NCBI RefSeq assembly: GCF_001425045.1
Contig: NZ_LMDJ01000031.1
Location: forward strand, 125,768-189,767
Direction of reading: 5' to 3'
DNA from: Massilia sp. Root351
Lineage (GTDB): Bacteria; Pseudomonadota; Gammaproteobacteria; Burkholderiales; Burkholderiaceae_D
Length of the DNA: 64,000 nt
The notes below the pieces were generated by a model that was not told where the DNA came from, did not search any database, and was given only the letters and a program-made list of their open reading frames with translations. This document shows, piece after piece, positions 53,917 to 64,000 of the stretch. How positions within the stretch are numbered: the first letter of the stretch is position 1; each line of letters starts with the position of its first letter. Position numbers and translations under genes: made by a program.

Positions 53917-56124
53917 ATGAAATTCAACACTCCCGCAGGCACCAATCCCATCGACCAGCTCAAAGTGGTGGGCCGCGCCACGGACCGCATCGACGGGCCG
54001 ATGAAAACCAGCGGCACCGCGCCCTATGCCTACGAACAGCATGGGGTAGCGCCCGGCGCGGCCTACGGCTACGTGGTCGGCTCGGCCATCGCCAAGGGCC
54101 GCATCGCTTCCATGGACGTGGTCATGGCGCAGCGCGCGCCTGGCGTGCTGGCGGTGGTCACCGCCGCCAATGCGGGCAAGCTGGGCAAAGGCAAGTTCAA
54201 TACCGCCAAACTGCTGGGCGGCCCCGAAATCCAGCACTACCACCAGGCCATCGCGCTGGTGGTGGCCGACACCTTCGAGCAGGCGCGCGCCGCCGCGCAA
54301 CTGATCAAGGTGAAATACGTGCGCGAGAAGGGCGCCTATGACCTGGCGAAGGCCAAGGACAAGGCCAGGTCGCCCAGGCCCGACCCGGATTCGCCGGCCG
54401 ATTCCAAGGCGGGCAACTTCGATGCCGGCTTCGCGGCGGCGCCTGTCAAGCTGGACTTGCACTACACCACGCCGGACCAGTCGCACGCCATGATGGAGCC
54501 GCACGCTTCGGTGGCCTCATGGAAGGGCGACCACGTCACCGTCTGGACCTCGAACCAGATGATCGCCTGGGGCAAGGGCGACTTGGCCAAAACGCTGGGC
54601 ATCCCGAAAGAGCAGGTGCGGCTGGTGTCGCCGTATATCGGCGGCGGTTTCGGCGGCAAGCTGTTCGTGCGCGCCGAGGCGCTGCTGGCGGCGCTGGGCG
54701 CGCGCGCGGCCAGGCGGCCGGTGAAGGTGGCGCTGCAGCGGCCCCTCATGATGAACAACACCACGCACCGTCCCGCCACCATCCAGCGCATCCGCATCGG
54801 CGCCACGCGCGACGGCAAGATCACCGCCATCGGCCATGAGTCCTGGTCCGGCGATCTGCCCGGCGGCAAGCCGGAAGTGGCGGTGCAGCAGACCCGCTTG
54901 CTGTACGCCGGCGCCAACCGCATGACCAAGACCCGCCTGGCGGTGCTCGACCTGCCGGAGGGGAACGCCATGCGCGCCCCCGGCGAAGCGCCCGGCCTGA
55001 TGGCACTGGAAATCGCGATGGACGAGATGGCCGAGAAGCTGCAGATGGACCCGGTGCGCTTCCGCATCCTGAACGACACCAAGGTCGATCCCGAAAAGCC
55101 CGGCCGGCCGTTCTCGCAGCGGCGCCTGATCGACTGCTTGCGCAGTGGGGCGGAACGCTTCGGCTGGAACGCGCGCAAGCCGGTGCCGGCCAGCGTGCGC
55201 GACGGCCGCTGGCTGGTGGGCATGGGCGTGGCGTCCGCTTTCCGCAACAACCTGGTGATGAAGTCGGCCGCGCGCGTGCGGCTGGAGCGGGACGGCAGCG
55301 TCACCGTGGAAACCGACATGACCGACATCGGCACCGGCAGCTACACCATCATTGCGCAAACCGCGGCCGAAATGCTGGGCGTGCCGCTGGCCAGCGTGGC
55401 CGTGCGCCTGGGCGATTCGGAATTTCCCGTCTCGGCCGGCTCCGGCGGGCAGTGGGGCGGCAACAGCGCCACCTCCGGGGTGTACGCGGCATGCGTGAAA
55501 CTGCGCGAGGAGGTGGCGCGCAAGGCTGGCTACCCACCGGCGGACGCCGTGTTCGCCGATGGCCAGGTGAGCGCGGGCGGCAAGTCCACGCCGCTGGCCA
55601 AGCTGGCCGAAAGCGGCGAAATCGTGGGCGAGGACGCCATCGAATTCGGCAAGCTGGACAAGGAATTCCAGCAATCGACCTTCGGTGCGCATTTCGTCGA
55701 AGTGGGCGTGGACGCGGCCACCGGCGAAACCCGCGTGCGGCGCATGCTGGCCGTGTGCGCGGCCGGGCGCATCCTCAACCCCAAGTCGGCGCGCAGCCAG
55801 GTGATCGGCGCCATGACCATGGGCGTGGGCGCCGCGCTGATGGAGCACCTGGCGCTGGACAAGCGCCACGGCTTCTTTGTCAACCACGACCTGGCCGGTT
55901 ACGAAGTGCCGGTGCACGCCGACATACCGCACCAGGATGTGATCTTCCTGGATGAAACCGACCCCATTTCCTCGCCCATGAAGGCCAAGGGGGTGGGCGA
56001 GCTGGGCATCTGCGGGGTCGGTGCGGCGGTGGCCAACGCCATCTACAACGCCAGCGGGGTGCGGGTGCGGGATTATCCCATTACGCTGGACAAGCTGCTG
56101 GCGCGAATGCCGGCCTACACTTAA
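53917..56124 (+). CDS. paoC: Aldehyde oxidoreductase molybdenum subunit PaoC
   Basis: 735 residues, matching PaoC. It has the molybdopterin-cytosine-dinucleotide domains of the xanthine oxidase family (YIGGGFGGKLFVRAEALLAA, MRAPGEAPGLMALE). The catalytic Glu lies in KGVGELGICGVG near the C-terminus. No signal of its own, so it is carried out with PaoA by the Tat system. The MCD-insertion chaperone gene paoD is not next to it and must lie elsewhere. Confidence 0.95.
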   Translation: MKFNTPAGTNPIDQLKVVGRATDRIDGPMKTSGTAPYAYEQHGVAPGAAYGYVVGSAIAKGRIASMDVVMAQRAPGVLAVVTAANAGKLGKGKFNTAKLLGGPEIQHYHQAIALVVADTFEQARAAAQLIKVKYVREKGAYDLAKAKDKARSPRPDPDSPADSKAGNFDAGFAAAPVKLDLHYTTPDQSHAMMEPHASVASWKGDHVTVWTSNQMIAWGKGDLAKTLGIPKEQVRLVSPYIGGGFGGKLFVRAEALLAALGARAARRPVKVALQRPLMMNNTTHRPATIQRIRIGATRDGKITAIGHESWSGDLPGGKPEVAVQQTRLLYAGANRMTKTRLAVLDLPEGNAMRAPGEAPGLMALEIAMDEMAEKLQMDPVRFRILNDTKVDPEKPGRPFSQRRLIDCLRSGAERFGWNARKPVPASVRDGRWLVGMGVASAFRNNLVMKSAARVRLERDGSVTVETDMTDIGTGSYTIIAQTAAEMLGVPLASVAVRLGDSEFPVSAGSGGQWGGNSATSGVYAACVKLREEVARKAGYPPADAVFADGQVSAGGKSTPLAKLAESGEIVGEDAIEFGKLDKEFQQSTFGAHFVEVGVDAATGETRVRRMLAVCAAGRILNPKSARSQVIGAMTMGVGAALMEHLALDKRHGFFVNHDLAGYEVPVHADIPHQDVIFLDETDPISSPMKAKGVGELGICGVGAAVANAIYNASGVRVRDYPITLDKLLARMPAYT

Positions 56125-56176
56125 AGCCGGTCTGGGGTGATAATGGCGGTTCCGGCGCCGCCTTTACACTTCATCT

Positions 56177-59100
56177 ATGGAATCAAGCATCACCCCAGGC
56201 CTGTTGATCCTGCATGGCAACCAGATGGAATTGCTGCGCGCGGCCGTGTTCCAGTGGCTGCGCAACCATCCGCTGGCGCCGCTGGAGTCCGACATTTTCC
56301 TGGTGCAGTCGAACGGCGTGGCCGAATGGCTGAAAATTGCGCTGGCCGAGGAAATGGGCGTGTGCGCCGCCAACCGCGTGGCGCTGCCGGCGCGCTTCCT
56401 GTGGGAGACTTACCGCGGGATGCTGGGGCGCGACCGGGTGCCGCGCATTTCCGCTTTCGACAAAGGGCCGCTGACCTGGCGCCTGATGCGCTTGCTGCCT
56501 ACGCTGCTGGCCGACGAGGTGTTCGCGCCGCTGCGCCACTTCCTCGGCGACGGCGACCCGGAACGCCGGCTGCAGCTGGCCGAACGCCTGGCCGACTTGT
56601 TCGACCAGTACCAGGTCTACCGCGCCGACTGGCTCACCGACTGGGCCGAAGGGCGCGACGCGCTGCGCACGGCGCGCGGCGAGAGCATCCCGCTGGCGCC
56701 GGACCAGCAATGGCAGGGCGCGTTGTGGCGCGCAGTGATCGCCAGCGTGCCGGAGCAGGATCGCGGGCTGGGGCGCGCCACCGTGCACACCGAGTTCGTG
56801 CTGGCCGCCGAGCGCGGCGAACAGCCGCAGGGCAAGCTGCCGCGCCGCATCGTGCTGTTCGGCGTGTCGGCGCTGCCGTACCAGACCTTGCAGGCGCTGG
56901 CCTCGCTGGCGCGCTACACGCAGGTGGTGCTGGCGGTGCCCAATCCCTGCCAGTTCTACTGGGGCGACATCATCGAAGGGCGCGATCTGCTGCGTTCGGC
57001 GCATCGCCGGCAGCAGCTGCGCAACGGCGTGGACCTGGGACTGATTCCGCTGGAGGAACTGCACGCGCACAGCCACCCGCTGCTGGCGAGCTGGGGCCGC
57101 CAGGGGCGCGACTTCGTGCGCATGCTGGACGAGTTCGACGCGGCTGCCAACGAGGCAGCGCAGCTGGCGCAGGAACGCGGCGACGGTGGCGCCTTGGCGC
57201 CGCTGCGGGTGGACCTGTTCAGCGACGGCGACGGCGACACCATGCTGGCGCAGATGCAGGCCGCGGTGCGCGACCTGCTGCCGCTGTCCGACCACCACTA
57301 CCCGCAGCCGCCGGACGATGACCGCTCCATCGAGCTGCACGTGGCGCACAGCGTGCAGCGCGAAGTGGAAGTGCTGCACGACCAGCTGCTGGCCATGTTC
57401 GCCGCCGCCCAGCACACAGACCGCCCGCTGCGTCCGCGCGACGTGGTGGTGATGGTGCCGGATATCGACGTCTTCAGCGCAGCCATCCACGCCGTCTTCG
57501 CGCAGCACAAGCGCAGCGACCCGCGCTACATCCCGTTCGAAATCGGCGACGTGAACGACCGCAGCGTGAATCCGCTGCTGGTGGCGCTGGAATGGCTGCT
57601 GCGCCTGCCGCAGCAGCGTTGCCGGCAGAGCGAGGTGCGCGACTTGCTGGACGTGCCTGCGCTGGCGGCCCGTTTCGGCCTGGAGGAAGAAGACCTGCCC
57701 ACGCTGGGCCTGTGGATCGAGGGCGCCGGCGTGCGCTGGGGCCTGGACCAGCAGCACCGCGCCGGCCTGGGCCTGGCGCCGGCCGGCGAGCAGAATGCGT
57801 GGATCTTCGGCGTGCGGCGCATGCTGCTCGGCTACGCCAGCGGCAGGGACACGGCCTTCAGCGGCATCGAATCGTACGGCGAAGTAGGCGGGCTGGACGC
57901 CGCGCTGGCCGGCTCGCTGGCGCAACTGGTGGAAGCCTTGCTGCACTGGCGCGCCTTGCTGGCGCAGCCGCGTTCCCCTGCTGAATGGGGCGTGCAGGCG
58001 CGCGCGCTGCTGGCGGCCTTCTTCAACGCGCGCGAGGAGGGCGACCGCCTGACTTTGGCACTGCTGGACGACACACTGAACCGCTGGCTGGAGACCTGCG
58101 AAGGCGCGGGCTTCGACGAAGCGGTGCCGCTGGCGGTGCTGCGCGAGTCCTGGCTCGGCGCGCTGGACGAGCCGACGCTGGACCACCAGTTCGTGTCTGG
58201 CGGCGTCACCTTCTGCACCTTGATGCCGATGCGCGCGGTGCCGTTCCGCGTGGTCTGCCTGCTGGGCATGAACGACGGCGACTTCCCGCGCCGCGCCCGC
58301 AAGGCCGACTTCGACCTGCTGGCGCTGCCCGGCATGGCCCGTCCGGGCGACCGCTCGCGCCGCGACGATGACCGCTACCTGATGCTGGAAGCGGTACTGG
58401 CCGCGCGCGACAAGCTGTACCTCAGCTGGGTGGGCCGCCATGTGCGCGACAACAGCGAACAGCCGCCGTCGGTGCTGGTGGCGCAGCTGTGCGACTACCT
58501 GAAGGCCGGCTGGCATGTGGACTTGGCCGCGCGCACCACCGAACACGCCCTGCAGCCCTTCAGCCGCCGCTACTTCGAAGCCGGCGGCCTGCTGACCTAC
58601 GCCGGCGAATGGCGCACCGCGCACACCGCCGCACCGGCGTCCGCGTCCGATGCCGGCGGCGCCGCGCCAGGCGCCCGCGCAGCTGCCGGTACCGCCGCGC
58701 CTGACGCCGGCGCCGATGCCGCCGCGCCGTCCGTGACCGCCGGCATTCCGCCCTACGAGCTCGAACCCAGTTTCCGCCTGCGCCTGAACAACCTGGCCAG
58801 CTTCATGCGCCAGCCGGTGCGCTACTTCTTCCGCCAGCGCCTGGGCGTGATGTTCGCCGAAGCGGCGGTGGTGGGCGAGGACGAGGAACCGTTCGCCCTG
58901 AATGCGCTGCAGCGCTACCAGCTGGAAGACCTGATGCTGGACGACAGCGGCGAACCTGAACCGATGGCCGATGTGCGCGCCAACCTCACCGAGCGCGCCG
59001 AGCAGCTGGGCCGCGAAGGCCGCTTGCCGATAGGCCTGATCGGCAAGCAGGAACAGGCCAAACTGGTCGACGCCCTGGTACCGGTGCGCACCGCGTGGCT

Positions 59101-59716
59101 GCAGCTGTGCGCCCGCTACCCGCTGCCCGCGCCCAAACTTCCGGTCAGCCTGGAATTCGGCGCGGCGGGGGACAGCATCGTCCTGGAAGACTGGGTCGAC
59201 CAGCTGCGCAGCAACGGCACCGACAAAGTCTGGCTGGCGCAAATCTCCTCCAAGGCCGCCACCAAGGCCAAGGATGAATACAAAGGCCGTGGCGACAAGC
59301 TCATTCTTATGTGGCTGCGTCAGCTGGCCGCCGCCGCGCAAGGCGAATCCGTTACCGGCTACCTGGCCGCGCGCGACGTGATCGTCAAGATGGACCCGCT
59401 CGGCTTGCAGCACGCGCGCGAAACGCTGGCCCGCGTGGTCGCCATCTGGCGCGACGGCATGAACCGCCCATTGCCCACCGCCTGCAAGACCGGCCTGGCG
59501 CTGGTGCAGGGCGGCGACCCGCGCGCCACGTACGACGGCGGCTTTGAAGTGAACGGCGAGAGCGACGACCTGTGCCTGGCCCGCCTGTGGCCGGACTTCG
59601 CGGCGCTGGCCGGCGAAGCCGAATGGGCCGACGTCGCGCAGGAACTCTACGGCCCGCTGGCCGAATGGATGGCGCAGCAAATAACGATAACGCCCATCGC
59701 AGGCGAGGACGAATAA
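56177..59716 (+). CDS. recC: Exodeoxyribonuclease V gamma subunit RecC
   Basis: 1179 residues, about the size of E. coli RecC. It begins LILHGNQMELL and has FLVQSNGVAEWLK and RFLWETYRGML, typical of the RecC helicase-like N-terminus whose ATPase motifs are dead. A low-complexity Ala-rich insert (about 815-855) interrupts it. RecC splits the DNA strands and recognises Chi in the RecBCD repair complex. Its stop shares a base with the recB start (TAATG). Confidence 0.94.
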   Translation: MESSITPGLLILHGNQMELLRAAVFQWLRNHPLAPLESDIFLVQSNGVAEWLKIALAEEMGVCAANRVALPARFLWETYRGMLGRDRVPRISAFDKGPLTWRLMRLLPTLLADEVFAPLRHFLGDGDPERRLQLAERLADLFDQYQVYRADWLTDWAEGRDALRTARGESIPLAPDQQWQGALWRAVIASVPEQDRGLGRATVHTEFVLAAERGEQPQGKLPRRIVLFGVSALPYQTLQALASLARYTQVVLAVPNPCQFYWGDIIEGRDLLRSAHRRQQLRNGVDLGLIPLEELHAHSHPLLASWGRQGRDFVRMLDEFDAAANEAAQLAQERGDGGALAPLRVDLFSDGDGDTMLAQMQAAVRDLLPLSDHHYPQPPDDDRSIELHVAHSVQREVEVLHDQLLAMFAAAQHTDRPLRPRDVVVMVPDIDVFSAAIHAVFAQHKRSDPRYIPFEIGDVNDRSVNPLLVALEWLLRLPQQRCRQSEVRDLLDVPALAARFGLEEEDLPTLGLWIEGAGVRWGLDQQHRAGLGLAPAGEQNAWIFGVRRMLLGYASGRDTAFSGIESYGEVGGLDAALAGSLAQLVEALLHWRALLAQPRSPAEWGVQARALLAAFFNAREEGDRLTLALLDDTLNRWLETCEGAGFDEAVPLAVLRESWLGALDEPTLDHQFVSGGVTFCTLMPMRAVPFRVVCLLGMNDGDFPRRARKADFDLLALPGMARPGDRSRRDDDRYLMLEAVLAARDKLYLSWVGRHVRDNSEQPPSVLVAQLCDYLKAGWHVDLAARTTEHALQPFSRRYFEAGGLLTYAGEWRTAHTAAPASASDAGGAAPGARAAAGTAAPDAGADAAAPSVTAGIPPYELEPSFRLRLNNLASFMRQPVRYFFRQRLGVMFAEAAVVGEDEEPFALNALQRYQLEDLMLDDSGEPEPMADVRANLTERAEQLGREGRLPIGLIGKQEQAKLVDALVPVRTAWLQLCARYPLPAPKLPVSLEFGAAGDSIVLEDWVDQLRSNGTDKVWLAQISSKAATKAKDEYKGRGDKLILMWLRQLAAAAQGESVTGYLAARDVIVKMDPLGLQHARETLARVVAIWRDGMNRPLPTACKTGLALVQGGDPRATYDGGFEVNGESDDLCLARLWPDFAALAGEAEWADVAQELYGPLAEWMAQQITITPIAGEDE

Positions 59717-62700
59717 TGAGCTTGCTCGCACCACTGACTTTCCCGCTGCACGGCTCGCGGCTGATCGAAGCCAGCGCCGGCACCGGCAAAACCTGGACCA
59801 TCGCCGCATTGTATGTGCGGCTGGTGCTGGGCCACGGCGGCGAGCATGCCTACCGCCGTCCGCTGCTGCCGGCCGATATCCTGGTAATGACCTTTACCCG
59901 CGCCGCCACGCGCGAACTGTCCAACCGCGTGCGCGAGCGGCTGATTGAAGCGGCGGCCTACTTCCGTGGCCAGTCCGATAAACAGGACGGCTACCTGGAC
60001 GCCCTGCTCGACTCGTATCCCTCGCACGAAGCGCGCCAGCAGGCCGCGCACCGGCTCATGCTGGCTGCCGAGACCATGGACGAAGCGGCCATCTTCACCA
60101 TCGACGCCTGGTGCCAGCGCATGCTGCGCGAGCACGCTTTCGACAGCGGCAGCCTGTTCGACGAGGAACTGGTGGGCGACGAGGGCGCGCTGTTCGAGGA
60201 CGCCGCGCACGACTACTGGCGCCAGCACGTCTATCCCTTGAAGGAAGCTGCGCTGGAGCAGTTGCTGGGCTGCTGGCCGGACGTGGAAGCGCTCAAGCGC
60301 AGCGTGCGCGAACTGTCGCGCCGCAGCGAGTTCGTCGCCGAGGCGGATAGCGAGCATACCGCGCAGCCGGGCCTGCCATCGCAGCCAGAACCGCTGGACG
60401 CGCTGATCGCGCGCGTGCTGCGCTTCCAGCGCTCCCAGCTGCTGGAGCTGAAAGACGGCTGGGGCGAGCGCGCCAACCGCATGGAGCAGTGGATCGCGCA
60501 GCAGCGCGAAGCCGCGCCCAAGTGCTTCAACGGCGTGAAGATGAAACCGGAAACACTGGTCAAATGGTTCGACGGCTTGCGCGCGTGGGCCCAGGACGAC
60601 TATCAGGTCTTGCCCGACATCAGCGACACGGCCTGGCGCCGCCTGACCCCTGACGGCATCGCCGATGCTTGCGCCAAGGGCTACAGCCCGGCGGTGCCGG
60701 ACGACTTCGACGCCACCGCGCTGCTGGCGGCCGGCCTGAAAGAGATCGAGCCGCTGGCGCACCCGCTGTACCGCCACGCGGCAGCGGCCATCGCCCGCCG
60801 CATGGCGGAACTGAAGCGCCGCACGCGCCAGTTCGGCTTTGCCGACATGCTGGAACGCCTGCGCGCCGCGCTGCTGGGCGAGAACGGCGCCGCGCTGCGC
60901 AAGCGCATCACCGAGCAGTACCCGGTGGCCATGGTGGACGAATTCCAGGATACCGCGCCGATCCAGTACCAGATCTTCGACCTGTTGTACCGCGTGGCGG
61001 CCAACGAAGCCGAGACCGGCCTGTTCCTGATCGGCGACCCCAAGCAGTCGATCTACGGCTTCCGTGGCGCCGACATCCACAGCTACCTGTCGGCGCGGCT
61101 GGCCACCGAAGGGCGGCACTACCAGCTGGGCACCAACTTCCGCTCCACGGCGGCGCTGGTGGCGGCGGTCAACCAGGTCTTCCTGCACGCCGAGGGGGCG
61201 GCCCCCGGCGAAGGCCTGGCGCGCGGAGCCTTCCGCTTCCGCAAGGCCGACGGCAGCAACCCGCTGCCCTTCGACGCGGTGGGCGCAAACGGACGCAAGG
61301 AGCGGCTGGTCGGCGCCGCCGGCCAGGTAGAGGCGCTGACGGTATCCTGCAGCGTGGCCGACGACATGAAGGCGGACGCCTACCGGGAATTTTTCGCCTG
61401 GCATTGCGCCGAGCACATCACCGCCATGCTGAACGACCCGCGCGCCGGATTCGACGGGCCGGACGGCTTCAAGCGCCTGCAGCCGGCCGACATCGCGGTG
61501 CTGGTGCGGGACGGCAAAGAGGCGGCGGCGATCCGGCGCGCGCTGCAACGGCGCAAGGTGATCAGCGTCTACCTGTCGGACAAGGATTCGGTGCTGGAGA
61601 GCGAGGAAGCGGGCGACGTGCTGCGCTGGCTGTCGGCGCTGGCCAATCCGCTGGACGGCGGCCTGGCGCGGGCCGCGTTCGCCACGCGCACGGCGGGCTT
61701 GCCGCTGGCCGAACTGGCGCGCCTGTCGGCCGACGAGCTGGCGTGGGAAGCGCGCGTGGAGCAGCTCAAGGCGCTGCACGTGGTGTGGCAGCGGCAGGGC
61801 GTGCTGGCCATGCTGCGCCGCTTCATCCACGAACTGAACCTGCCGGCCAGCTTGCTGGCGCAGGCGGGCGGCGAACGCCGGCTAACCAACCTGCTGCACC
61901 TGGCCGAACTGCTGCAGTCGGCCAGCCGCCAGCTCGACGGCGAGCAGGCGCTGATACGCTGGCTCGCCGAGCAGGTCGAGGGCGGCGGCGAGGGCGGCGA
62001 CGAGCGGGTGCTGCGGCTGGAAAGCGACGCGGAGCTGGTGCAGGTGGTCACGGTGCACAAGTCCAAGGGCCTGGAGTATCCGCTGGTGTATCTGCCGTTC
62101 GCCACCACGGCGCGCAAGGTGGACCGGCGCAACCGCAGCTTCTTCGAATACACGGGAGAGGACGGCAAGCGCAGGATAGACATGTCGCTGTCGGACGAGG
62201 CGCTGGCGGCGGCGGAGGCGGCGCGGCTGGAAGAGGACTTGCGGCTACTGTACGTGGCGCTCACGCGTCCGCGCCATTTCCTGTGGCTGGGCGTGGCCGC
62301 GCGCGGCGCCAGCTTGCTGCACGACTCGGCGCTGGGCTATCTGCTGACCGGCGGCGAACCCTTGCCGGGGGCTGAGCTGCTGGCGCGCTGGGAACAGGTG
62401 AAAGGCGGTTGCGAGGCGATTTCCGTACGCGCGCTGGAGCAGGCCGGCGCGCTGACCATGCTGAACCGTGTCGAACAGCGCCCGGAGCTGGTCGAGGCGC
62501 AGCGCTTCGAGGGCGACTTCGAACGCGACTGGTCGGTCGGCAGCTTCACCTCGCTGGCGCGGCGCGGCAACGGCCCCGGCGCCGCAGCCTACGGCGGCGC
62601 GCATGCATCGGGCCACGGCGCATCGCTGGCCAGCACCGGCGCACCATCGGCCGCTGCCGGCGCGCCGTTCGACTCGCCGTTCGACACACCTGCCGGCGAA

Positions 62701-63552
62701 CCGTTCGGCGCCGCCGGCCTGGCTGGCGGCCGCCACGTGCCGCGCAGCTCGGGCGAGGAAAAGCTGCTGGAAGGGCTGGACGCGCCGCCCATCCTGCGTC
62801 CCGAGGACGCCCCCTGGCACCGCTTCCCGCGCGGCTCGGTGCCCGGCAACTTCCTGCACGAGCAGCTGGAGTGGATGGGCCAGGAAGGCTTCGGCGAGGT
62901 GCACGATCCGCACTTCGACCAGCGCCTGTTACGCCGCATCGAGCGCGCCGGGTGGTCCAACCGCGCCGACGACACGCTGGCCTGGCTGCGCGCCATCGCC
63001 ACGACGCCGCTGCCGCAACTCGGCGCGTCGCTGTCCGGCCTGCACGCCGTGCTGCCCGAGATGGAATTCTGGTTCCCCAGCGAGCGCCTCCGCACTGGCG
63101 CGCTGGACCGCCTGTGCCGGCGCCACCTGCTGTGCGGCGTGCCGCGCCCAACGCTGCCCGAGCGCCAGCTGCACGGCATGCTGAAAGGCTTCACCGACCT
63201 GGTGTTCGAGCACGAAGGGCGTTACTGGGTGCTGGACTACAAATCGAACGCGCTGGGCGCGGGCGACGCGGCCTACCAGACGCCGTCGCTGGCGGCCGGC
63301 ATGGCCGAGCACCGCTATGACATCCAGGGCGCCATCTACATGCAGGCGCTGCACCGCCTGCTGCGCAACCGCATGGGCGAGGCCTACGATCCGGCCCAGC
63401 ACCTGGGCGGCGCCATCTTCTTCTTCCTGCGCGGCGTGGGCAACGCGCACACGCGCGGCTGTTACCTGCTGGAGCCGGAGGCGGCCCTGCTGGACGGGCT
63501 GGACGAATTACTGAACGAGGCACCACAGCTTGGACACATCCATGAAACCTGA
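59716..63552 (+). CDS. recB: Exodeoxyribonuclease V beta subunit RecB
   Basis: 1278 residues. UvrD-type helicase: Walker A ASAGTGKTW (19-27), VMTFTRAATRELSNRVRERL (motif Ia), VDEFQDTAPIQ (motif II), GDPKQSIYGFRGADI (motif III), VVTVHKSKGLEYPLV and YVALTRPRHFLWLG (motifs V-VI). The C-terminal nuclease domain has FTDLVFEHEGRYWVLDYKSN (Asp, Asp-x-Lys) and YDIQGAIYMQALHRLL. The start at 59716 overlaps the recC stop. The frame stays open upstream but not as RecB. Confidence 0.96.
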   Translation: MSLLAPLTFPLHGSRLIEASAGTGKTWTIAALYVRLVLGHGGEHAYRRPLLPADILVMTFTRAATRELSNRVRERLIEAAAYFRGQSDKQDGYLDALLDSYPSHEARQQAAHRLMLAAETMDEAAIFTIDAWCQRMLREHAFDSGSLFDEELVGDEGALFEDAAHDYWRQHVYPLKEAALEQLLGCWPDVEALKRSVRELSRRSEFVAEADSEHTAQPGLPSQPEPLDALIARVLRFQRSQLLELKDGWGERANRMEQWIAQQREAAPKCFNGVKMKPETLVKWFDGLRAWAQDDYQVLPDISDTAWRRLTPDGIADACAKGYSPAVPDDFDATALLAAGLKEIEPLAHPLYRHAAAAIARRMAELKRRTRQFGFADMLERLRAALLGENGAALRKRITEQYPVAMVDEFQDTAPIQYQIFDLLYRVAANEAETGLFLIGDPKQSIYGFRGADIHSYLSARLATEGRHYQLGTNFRSTAALVAAVNQVFLHAEGAAPGEGLARGAFRFRKADGSNPLPFDAVGANGRKERLVGAAGQVEALTVSCSVADDMKADAYREFFAWHCAEHITAMLNDPRAGFDGPDGFKRLQPADIAVLVRDGKEAAAIRRALQRRKVISVYLSDKDSVLESEEAGDVLRWLSALANPLDGGLARAAFATRTAGLPLAELARLSADELAWEARVEQLKALHVVWQRQGVLAMLRRFIHELNLPASLLAQAGGERRLTNLLHLAELLQSASRQLDGEQALIRWLAEQVEGGGEGGDERVLRLESDAELVQVVTVHKSKGLEYPLVYLPFATTARKVDRRNRSFFEYTGEDGKRRIDMSLSDEALAAAEAARLEEDLRLLYVALTRPRHFLWLGVAARGASLLHDSALGYLLTGGEPLPGAELLARWEQVKGGCEAISVRALEQAGALTMLNRVEQRPELVEAQRFEGDFERDWSVGSFTSLARRGNGPGAAAYGGAHASGHGASLASTGAPSAAAGAPFDSPFDTPAGEPFGAAGLAGGRHVPRSSGEEKLLEGLDAPPILRPEDAPWHRFPRGSVPGNFLHEQLEWMGQEGFGEVHDPHFDQRLLRRIERAGWSNRADDTLAWLRAIATTPLPQLGASLSGLHAVLPEMEFWFPSERLRTGALDRLCRRHLLCGVPRPTLPERQLHGMLKGFTDLVFEHEGRYWVLDYKSNALGAGDAAYQTPSLAAGMAEHRYDIQGAIYMQALHRLLRNRMGEAYDPAQHLGGAIFFFLRGVGNAHTRGCYLLEPEAALLDGLDELLNEAPQLGHIHET

Positions 63553-64000
63553 CGCGCATGCCGCTACGCCGCAGGCCGCAGCAATGCAAGCGGCGGCGCT
63601 GCTGGAGCAGATCGACGCGCTGACCGAAGCGGGCCAACTGCGGCGCCTGAGCGGCGCCTTTGCGCGCTTTGTCGGCTCGCTGGGCCACAACTCGCCGCCG
63701 CTGATGCTGGCTTGCGTGCTGTTGTCCGAGCTGGAAGGGCGCGGCCACAGCTGCCTGCTGCTGTCCGAGCTGGCCGGCGACCCGCGCACCCTGCTGGGCT
63801 GGAACGAGGACGACTGGAGCGCCTTGCGCAACGCCGCCGGCGCGCTGCCCAAATCGGTCGCCGCCTGGCGCGCCATGCTCTACCAATGCGAGCAGGTCTG
63901 GCCGGTGCAGGACTTGGACTTCCAGCAGCCGCTGGTGCTGGACGGAGAACGCCTCTACCTGCGCCGCTACTGGCGCGACGAAACCACGGTGGCGCACGCG
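63542..64000 (+). CDS. recD: Exodeoxyribonuclease V alpha subunit RecD, N-terminal part
   Basis: 153 codons are visible before the window ends. The start ATG 63542 overlaps the recB 3' end by 11 bp. The visible part (AFARFVGSLGHNS, RLYLRRYWRDE) is the RecD N-terminal domain that docks on RecC; LYLRRYW is a recognised RecD motif. The helicase motifs lie beyond the edge. Order recC-recB-recD without a ptr gene. Confidence 0.93.
   Translation, partial: MKPDAHAATPQAAAMQAAALLEQIDALTEAGQLRRLSGAFARFVGSLGHNSPPLMLACVLLSELEGRGHSCLLLSELAGDPRTLLGWNEDDWSALRNAAGALPKSVAAWRAMLYQCEQVWPVQDLDFQQPLVLDGERLYLRRYWRDETTVAHA

Overview
The window reads as chromosomal DNA of a G+C-rich (roughly two thirds by eye) betaproteobacterium, most likely Burkholderiales/Oxalobacteraceae of the Massilia-Duganella type. 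This is inferred from the mix of a ureDABCEFGJ cluster, large hybrid kinases with HAMP arrays, a recC-recB-recD order and RpoN-type promoters. It is not proved by a marker gene. No rRNA, tRNA, transposase, phage or CRISPR array was found.

Layout. 1-1711: 5' end of a secreted protein and a CPA1-type antiporter. 1798-7860: urease operon ureDABCEFGJ behind an NtrC-like site and a -24/-12 promoter, so probably nitrogen-controlled. 7857-8468: acyltransferase. 8655-15173: a sigma-54 enhancer-binding protein, then a textbook sigma-54 promoter driving five genes: a Gly-rich secreted protein, two small secreted proteins, a C39 peptidase-like FapD homologue and a coiled-coil plus beta-barrel FapF-like porin. 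This looks like a variant functional-amyloid export locus and is the most interesting part of the window. 15254-17414: metallo-beta-lactamase-fold hydrolase and a split chromate transporter pair. 17496-19762: a small protein, a response regulator and an HD hydrolase, interleaved with two diverged copies of an AT-rich element carrying DnaA boxes, plus a LexA-like box.

19872-22982: fusion of an acetoacetate-decarboxylase-like domain to an FAD amine-oxidase-like protein. 22996-23168: REP-like palindromic repeats. 23179-31003: topoisomerase IB, a 7TMR hybrid kinase, LysE exporter, YceI lipoprotein and a chemoreceptor. Between the last two lies a Pho box followed by a short region ending in a strong terminator (small RNA candidate). 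31022-33427: a second structured, terminated small RNA candidate, two glutathione S-transferases and a periplasmic binding protein. 33434-38783: M1 aminopeptidase, XRE regulator divergent from a methyltransferase, and a degenerate CheR. 38794-51017: a soluble HAMP-array hybrid kinase, prolyl oligopeptidase, PHP hydrolase and a CHASE hybrid kinase. 51072-56124: adhP and paoABC, with an FNR/ANR box between them. 56177-64000: recC, recB and the start of recD, cut by the window end.

Signalling genes are abundant (three hybrid kinases, a receiver protein, a chemoreceptor, an enhancer-binding protein). Nitrogen (NtrC/sigma-54), phosphate (PhoB) and oxygen (FNR) signals can each be read from promoter sequence. 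Protein functions come from motif recognition only; no database search was run.
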